From the NCBI GenBank assembly GCA_019113125.1, contig DXIA01000023.1, forward strand, positions 1-11,905: 11,905 bases of DNA, in the 5' to 3' direction. Under the pieces are notes generated by a model. The model made no database searches. It saw nothing but the letters and a program-made list of their open reading frames with translations, and had not been told where the DNA came from. Below are positions 8,805 to 11,905 of this stretch, piece by piece. Made by a program: the position numbers and the translations under genes. How positions within the stretch are numbered: the stretch's first letter is position 1; every line of letters starts with the position of its first letter. The DNA comes from Candidatus Pygmaiobacter gallistercoris. GTDB taxonomy: Bacteria; Bacillota; Clostridia; Oscillospirales; Ruminococcaceae.

Positions 8805-8816
8805 GAGGTGTGCAGC

Positions 8817-10217
8817 ATGAAAAAATCGATTGCCGTTCTTCTGGTGCTGCTGCTCTGCTCGGTGACCCTGTTTTCGGTCTCGGCGGCCCGGATCAACCGC
8901 ACCGAGGACCAGGTTTCGGTCAGCGCGCAGACCCTCGCCGGCGACCCGGCCGCGGCGGCAGGGCTCACCGTGACCGAGCAGACCATGATGAACTATCATC
9001 TGCTCTGGCAGACCGTCTTTGCCGCCGATGATCCCGCCGGTGCAGATACCGATTTTTCGTTTCACCTAAACCAGCTGCAAACCGTCAGCAGCTCGAGGGC
9101 CCGGATCGAATTTCGTTTCAACCTCAACGGCGGGATCAGCAGCTCGGGCGACATTCTCTCCGACGAGCGGGATGGTGTCTACACCGGGTTCCCGCTGCTG
9201 CCCGCGAAGGATCTCGCGGAGAAGACCGCGCCGGGCGAGACCAAAAAAGGCAGCTACCGGCTCGCCGACTACTACGACACCCTGCCCTACGAACTGGACC
9301 TCTATTTCGGGAACGATTACTCGTTCGTCTATTACGACGACCTTGAACAGCAGATCCGCAGCTATTTCCGTCTCGGGGTGCCGGAGGATCTGGTCGTCGA
9401 GATCGAGCTGAAGAAGGATCCGCAGGGGCGGACCGTCTCGCTCGACTACAGCAGCGATTTTGAGGGCGGCGATCTCTGGGCGCTCTGTACCGATGCCGGG
9501 GACGGGTTCTACTTCAGCTTTTATCTCCCCTCTGCTTTCGATTCCAGCTTTGCCGAGGTCCCGGGCGGGTTCGGCATCTACTATCTCCCATTTGAGCGGG
9601 TGGATGACACCGACAGCACGGTTTACACCGTCCGTGGAGATCAGCTCTCCACCATCTACCAGATCGACCCGGCAACGGCACAGGTACTGAATCTGCAGCT
9701 GCTGCCGGACGGCGAGACCCTCGCCTTTTTCACCCTCGAAGAGGGCCGCTGCTGGCTGAACACCCTCTCGCTCGGGGACAACAGCCTGCGGCAGCGGATC
9801 GAGATTGAGGGGGATTTCACAAACGGCTTTTTCTACGACCCGCGGATCGAAGACGACTTTATGCTGGTCTGCGATGGAAACAACCACTTCACCCTGCTCG
9901 AGCTGGAGGAGGGCCGCTGCAGCGTTGCGCTGACCGGCGACCTCGCGCTGCCCGACCCCACGCCGGAGAGTGAAAATCTGCTGCTCTTCAGCTTTGACAG
10001 TGCACTCGCCTACGACGGCGCGCGGCTCGCGATCGCCACCTTCAACGACTCCTTCCGATCGGCGAATTTCTGCCTTCTGGTCTACGATCGCAGTGGCCTG
10101 GTCTATGCCGGTTTCTATCAGCACAGTCAGTCACAGTACGCGGGTGCCGCCGATGCCAACAGCCGGTGTGTCCCCACCGACAACGATGGTCTGCGGATCG
10201 ACTTTGAGTCGGCGTAG
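8817..10217 (+). CDS. Exported protein of unknown function, ABC operon partner
   Basis: This 466-aa protein starts with a classic export signal (MKKSIAVLLVLLLCSVTLFS) and a possible signal peptidase I site after VSA (residue 23); it may instead stay anchored by this single segment. No lipobox is seen. The rest is soluble, acidic and rich in Tyr, Phe and Asp. From about residue 270 it shows irregular beta-rich repeats of the kind seen in propellers: LEEGRC occurs at 307-312 and 363-368, and short blade-like stretches such as TIYQIDPATAQVLNLQLL and FCLLVYDRSGLVYAGF follow the same polar/hydrophobic rhythm. ATG 8817 has AGGAGG (8803-8808) 8 nt upstream, overlapping the ATPase stop. It is the last gene of the operon, so it probably acts with the transporter outside the membrane, as a sensor or substrate-binding part. 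Not recognised by name. Confidence 0.85.
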   Translation: MKKSIAVLLVLLLCSVTLFSVSAARINRTEDQVSVSAQTLAGDPAAAAGLTVTEQTMMNYHLLWQTVFAADDPAGADTDFSFHLNQLQTVSSSRARIEFRFNLNGGISSSGDILSDERDGVYTGFPLLPAKDLAEKTAPGETKKGSYRLADYYDTLPYELDLYFGNDYSFVYYDDLEQQIRSYFRLGVPEDLVVEIELKKDPQGRTVSLDYSSDFEGGDLWALCTDAGDGFYFSFYLPSAFDSSFAEVPGGFGIYYLPFERVDDTDSTVYTVRGDQLSTIYQIDPATAQVLNLQLLPDGETLAFFTLEEGRCWLNTLSLGDNSLRQRIEIEGDFTNGFFYDPRIEDDFMLVCDGNNHFTLLELEEGRCSVALTGDLALPDPTPESENLLLFSFDSALAYDGARLAIATFNDSFRSANFCLLVYDRSGLVYAGFYQHSQSQYAGAADANSRCVPTDNDGLRIDFESA

Positions 10218-10243
10218 TCCCGCCTGTCAAGCACAAAACCAAG

Positions 10244-10278
10244 GCCCTGTTCCGCTTTGTGTGGAACAGGGCTTTTTT
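10244..10278 (+). terminator. Intrinsic terminator of the GntR-ABC operon
   Basis: GCCCTGTTCC (10244-10253) and GGAACAGGGC (10263-10272) form a perfect 10-bp stem with a 9-nt loop, followed by T6 (10273-10278), 26 nt after the last stop codon. On the minus strand the stem is followed by CTTGGTTTTG, so it may also stop the converging membrane-protein gene. Between 10279 and 10383 I see only a weak 6-7-bp hairpin near GAAGGGATCGTCCCTT and no gene. Confidence 0.93.
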
Positions 10279-10383
10279 GCTGCGGATCAGAAGGGATCGT
10301 CCCTTTCCTTGTCCTCTTCGATCAGGTGAAGGCAAGCCGGATTCCCATTCTCTTTTATATCCCTACCAGCCTCTCGGTCTGTG

Positions 10384-11685
10384 TCAGAAATTCAGGTACA
10401 GCCCTATATACTGACAGACTGCAAAGAAAGCCAGCACCAACAGGAAGACAGATTTTTCCCGCCGGAAGGATAATTTCCTTGCCAGACACACCAGACAGAA
10501 AATCACTGCAAAATACAGGTAGCTGAAGGTGCGGGTCAACGAGGCATACAGCGTGGGGGAAAATCCCATGAGAAACCGGGACGCAAAACCCGCAAGCAGA
10601 ACCAATGCAACCTCCAGACGTTTGGGGCGGTCAACCTGCACAAACAGTGCTGCAACCATGGCGAGGACAAAAGAGGCGCTCACGGCCAGCACAAATGCCA
10701 GATAGGGTTTTGAAAAAAGGGCCGGATTCACCAGGTCCGCAAACTGATTGAACTCCTGCGTGATCTCTTCCTGCCCCAGGTAGTCCTGCAAAAAGCCGGA
10801 GAAAAAGAGGAAACAAAGTGCGGGAGAACAGCTGAGGAAGACAAATGCCGTCCCTCTTTCTGCCTCTCTAATGCCGCGATACGCCAGAAAGAGGACCAAA
10901 AGCAAAAACAGAATATTCTTCGTGTCAAAGATTGTGGCCACGGTGGACACGACCCCCAAAAACGCTTTTGCCATCAGGCCAAACTCTCTGTACTGCGGGT
11001 ACCAGGCATCCACCTCCCGCTCGAACCGTGCGCCGTTCCCCGGACAGGTCATAATGAATAAAAAGCTGCAGATCGCAAGCAGCGCCAACAGCCATATGGA
11101 GGGGTTCACCTTTTTGCGCGCATACAGCATCGAACCGATCCCCACCGCATAGAAACCGATGATGAGGGCACACATCTGTTCCTGATTACAGGCAAAAATC
11201 ATGCAGGCTGCACTGTAGAGCAGCCCGATCCGGGAAAGCGGGGCGCCTCTCATGGCTTGCCGGAGGGGAAACAGCGCCACTATACCAAAGGAGAGGGGCC
11301 AAAGATAATTCAGGCAGGTGGAAACCCACCCCGCACTGGACAGCTCTGCCAGCGGATAAATCATAAAGAGCAGGCAGAGGACACACCGCAGGTAGAGATT
11401 CAACTCTTCATCGACCATCCAGGCCAGCCCGGCAGCCAGCTGGACACACAGGAGCGCCGTCAGCAGGGAAAAGACCCATGTCGGCAGCTGCAGCAGGAAG
11501 ATCATTACAATCTCAATGACCAGGCGGGAGCTCCAGGTATGATAGCGGGTGCTGATCCAGTCCCCCGTGATGGAAATCTGTTGAAACCACAGATCATCCC
11601 GAACAAGCTCCAGTTTCAGCAAAAAGAAGGCAAAGATCAAAAGAAAAAGCGCGAGGTAAGGAAATTTGCTTTTCAGTTTTTGCAT
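10384..11685 (-). CDS. Polytopic membrane protein, DUF6056/GT-C-like
   Basis: This protein of about 433 aa has roughly a dozen membrane segments spread along its length. An extracytoplasmic loop after the first segment holds RDDLWF (34-39, counting from the GTG at 11700) and YHTWSSRLVIE (53-63), acidic and W-x-x-R motifs like those of DUF6056 and other GT-C-type glycosyltransferase-like proteins. NQEQ (172-175) and CPGNGARF (219-226) also recall that family. Such proteins are thought to handle polyprenyl-linked sugars or surface glycans; this is inference. I prefer ATG 11685, 2 nt after the upstream stop (TGA-AA-ATG). GTG 11700 gives 438 aa and a 13-nt overlap, and neither has a good SD. The gene is visibly less GC-rich than the ligA-gat block. 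Confidence 0.75.
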   Translation of the reverse strand: MQKLKSKFPYLALFLLIFAFFLLKLELVRDDLWFQQISITGDWISTRYHTWSSRLVIEIVMIFLLQLPTWVFSLLTALLCVQLAAGLAWMVDEELNLYLRCVLCLLFMIYPLAELSSAGWVSTCLNYLWPLSFGIVALFPLRQAMRGAPLSRIGLLYSAACMIFACNQEQMCALIIGFYAVGIGSMLYARKKVNPSIWLLALLAICSFLFIMTCPGNGARFEREVDAWYPQYREFGLMAKAFLGVVSTVATIFDTKNILFLLLVLFLAYRGIREAERGTAFVFLSCSPALCFLFFSGFLQDYLGQEEITQEFNQFADLVNPALFSKPYLAFVLAVSASFVLAMVAALFVQVDRPKRLEVALVLLAGFASRFLMGFSPTLYASLTRTFSYLYFAVIFCLVCLARKLSFRREKSVFLLVLAFFAVCQYIGLYLNF

Positions 11686-11687
11686 TT

Positions 11688-11905
11688 TCACTTTGACCAC
11701 AATTCCCTTTCGTTTCGGTATCGGCCGAGCGCAAGATCGGCATTGTCCCGGCCGTTCCCTTTTTCAAACAGAATGCCGCCCAAACCTGTCCGGTCTTTTG
11801 GCGGCGGCACAATGATATTGTACTGTTTTTCCAAGGTAAACGCAAGGTTCCGCCCTGCAAAAGGGGATCGCACAAAAGTGCATTCTCCACGCCTCCTGCC
11901 CGAGC
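11688..11905 (-). CDS. Partial CDS, C-terminal end of an unrecognised protein
   Basis: An open frame enters from the right edge and stops at 11688-11690, giving the last 71 residues or so of a protein (...LEKQYNIIVPPPKDRTG..., ending RNERELWSK). The frame stays open to the edge, and its stop sits exactly at the start of the next gene, as in a coupled operon. I do not recognise the family from this fragment. It is soluble in character with no membrane segment. An overlapping frame on the same strand (11594-11890) runs into the next gene and is less likely. Confidence 0.5.
   Translation of the reverse strand, partial: SGRRRGECTFVRSPFAGRNLAFTLEKQYNIIVPPPKDRTGLGGILFEKGNGRDNADLALGRYRNERELWSK

Noticed and set aside
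8850..8861. LLLC near the N-terminus of the exported protein as a lipobox
   Set aside because: The residue before Cys14 is Leu, not Gly/Ala/Ser, and the Cys lies within the hydrophobic core.
9066..10124. 352-codon minus-strand open frame opposite the exported protein gene
   Set aside because: No SD or recognisable domains; the + strand gene has a signal peptide, a good SD and operon context.
11594..11890. Alternative minus-strand frame at the right edge
   Set aside because: It overlaps the first part of the membrane-protein gene by about 90 nt, while the other frame ends exactly at that gene's start.

Overview
The window looks like chromosomal DNA of a GC-rich, spore-forming Clostridia-type Firmicute, possibly Oscillospiraceae-like. 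The evidence is a YunB-type sporulation protein, the GatCAB amidotransferase, an NAD-dependent DNA ligase, a YtrA-type GntR regulator and purine-rich Shine-Dalgarno sites. The taxon is inferred from gene content and style; no rRNA or other marker is present.

Left part (1-6180, minus strand): after a gene-free, palindrome-rich stretch (1-256) comes a housekeeping cluster read right to left: yunB, then ligA, gatC, gatA and gatB. From ligA to gatB the gaps are 19 nt or less, gatA stops 5 nt before the preferred gatB start, and an extended -10 promoter lies just before ligA. The ligase seals nicks in replication and repair. GatCAB converts Glu-tRNA(Gln) (and Asp-tRNA(Asn) where needed) to the amidated form. 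ligA close to gatCAB is also seen in Bacillus.

Middle part (6181-10278): a divergent regulatory region separates yunB from a rightward five-gene operon. It holds a possible sporulation-type promoter for yunB, a structured stretch ending in an intrinsic terminator, and then a perfect-consensus sigma-A promoter (TTGACA-16-TATAAT) with two GTATTA-N6-TRATAC inverted repeats. One repeat covers the -10 and the other lies in the leader, so they are probably autoregulatory operators for the first gene, a YtrA-type GntR repressor. Four genes follow: two small membrane proteins that share an S-I-x-x-x-R-R-L loop motif, an ABC ATPase, and a 466-aa exported protein with no recognised family. All junctions are tight (-4, -17, +19, +12 nt) and a strong hairpin-T6 terminator ends the unit. 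This is best read as an ABC system related in layout to the Bacillus ytr operon, which responds to cell-wall antibiotics, with an unfamiliar exported partner. It is the most promising place for undescribed biology here.

Right part (10384-11905, minus strand): a polytopic membrane protein resembling the DUF6056/GT-C group lies directly downstream of, and is probably coupled to, the 3' end of a gene that runs off the window. This segment is visibly less GC-rich than the ligA-gat block and may be part of a surface-glycan locus.
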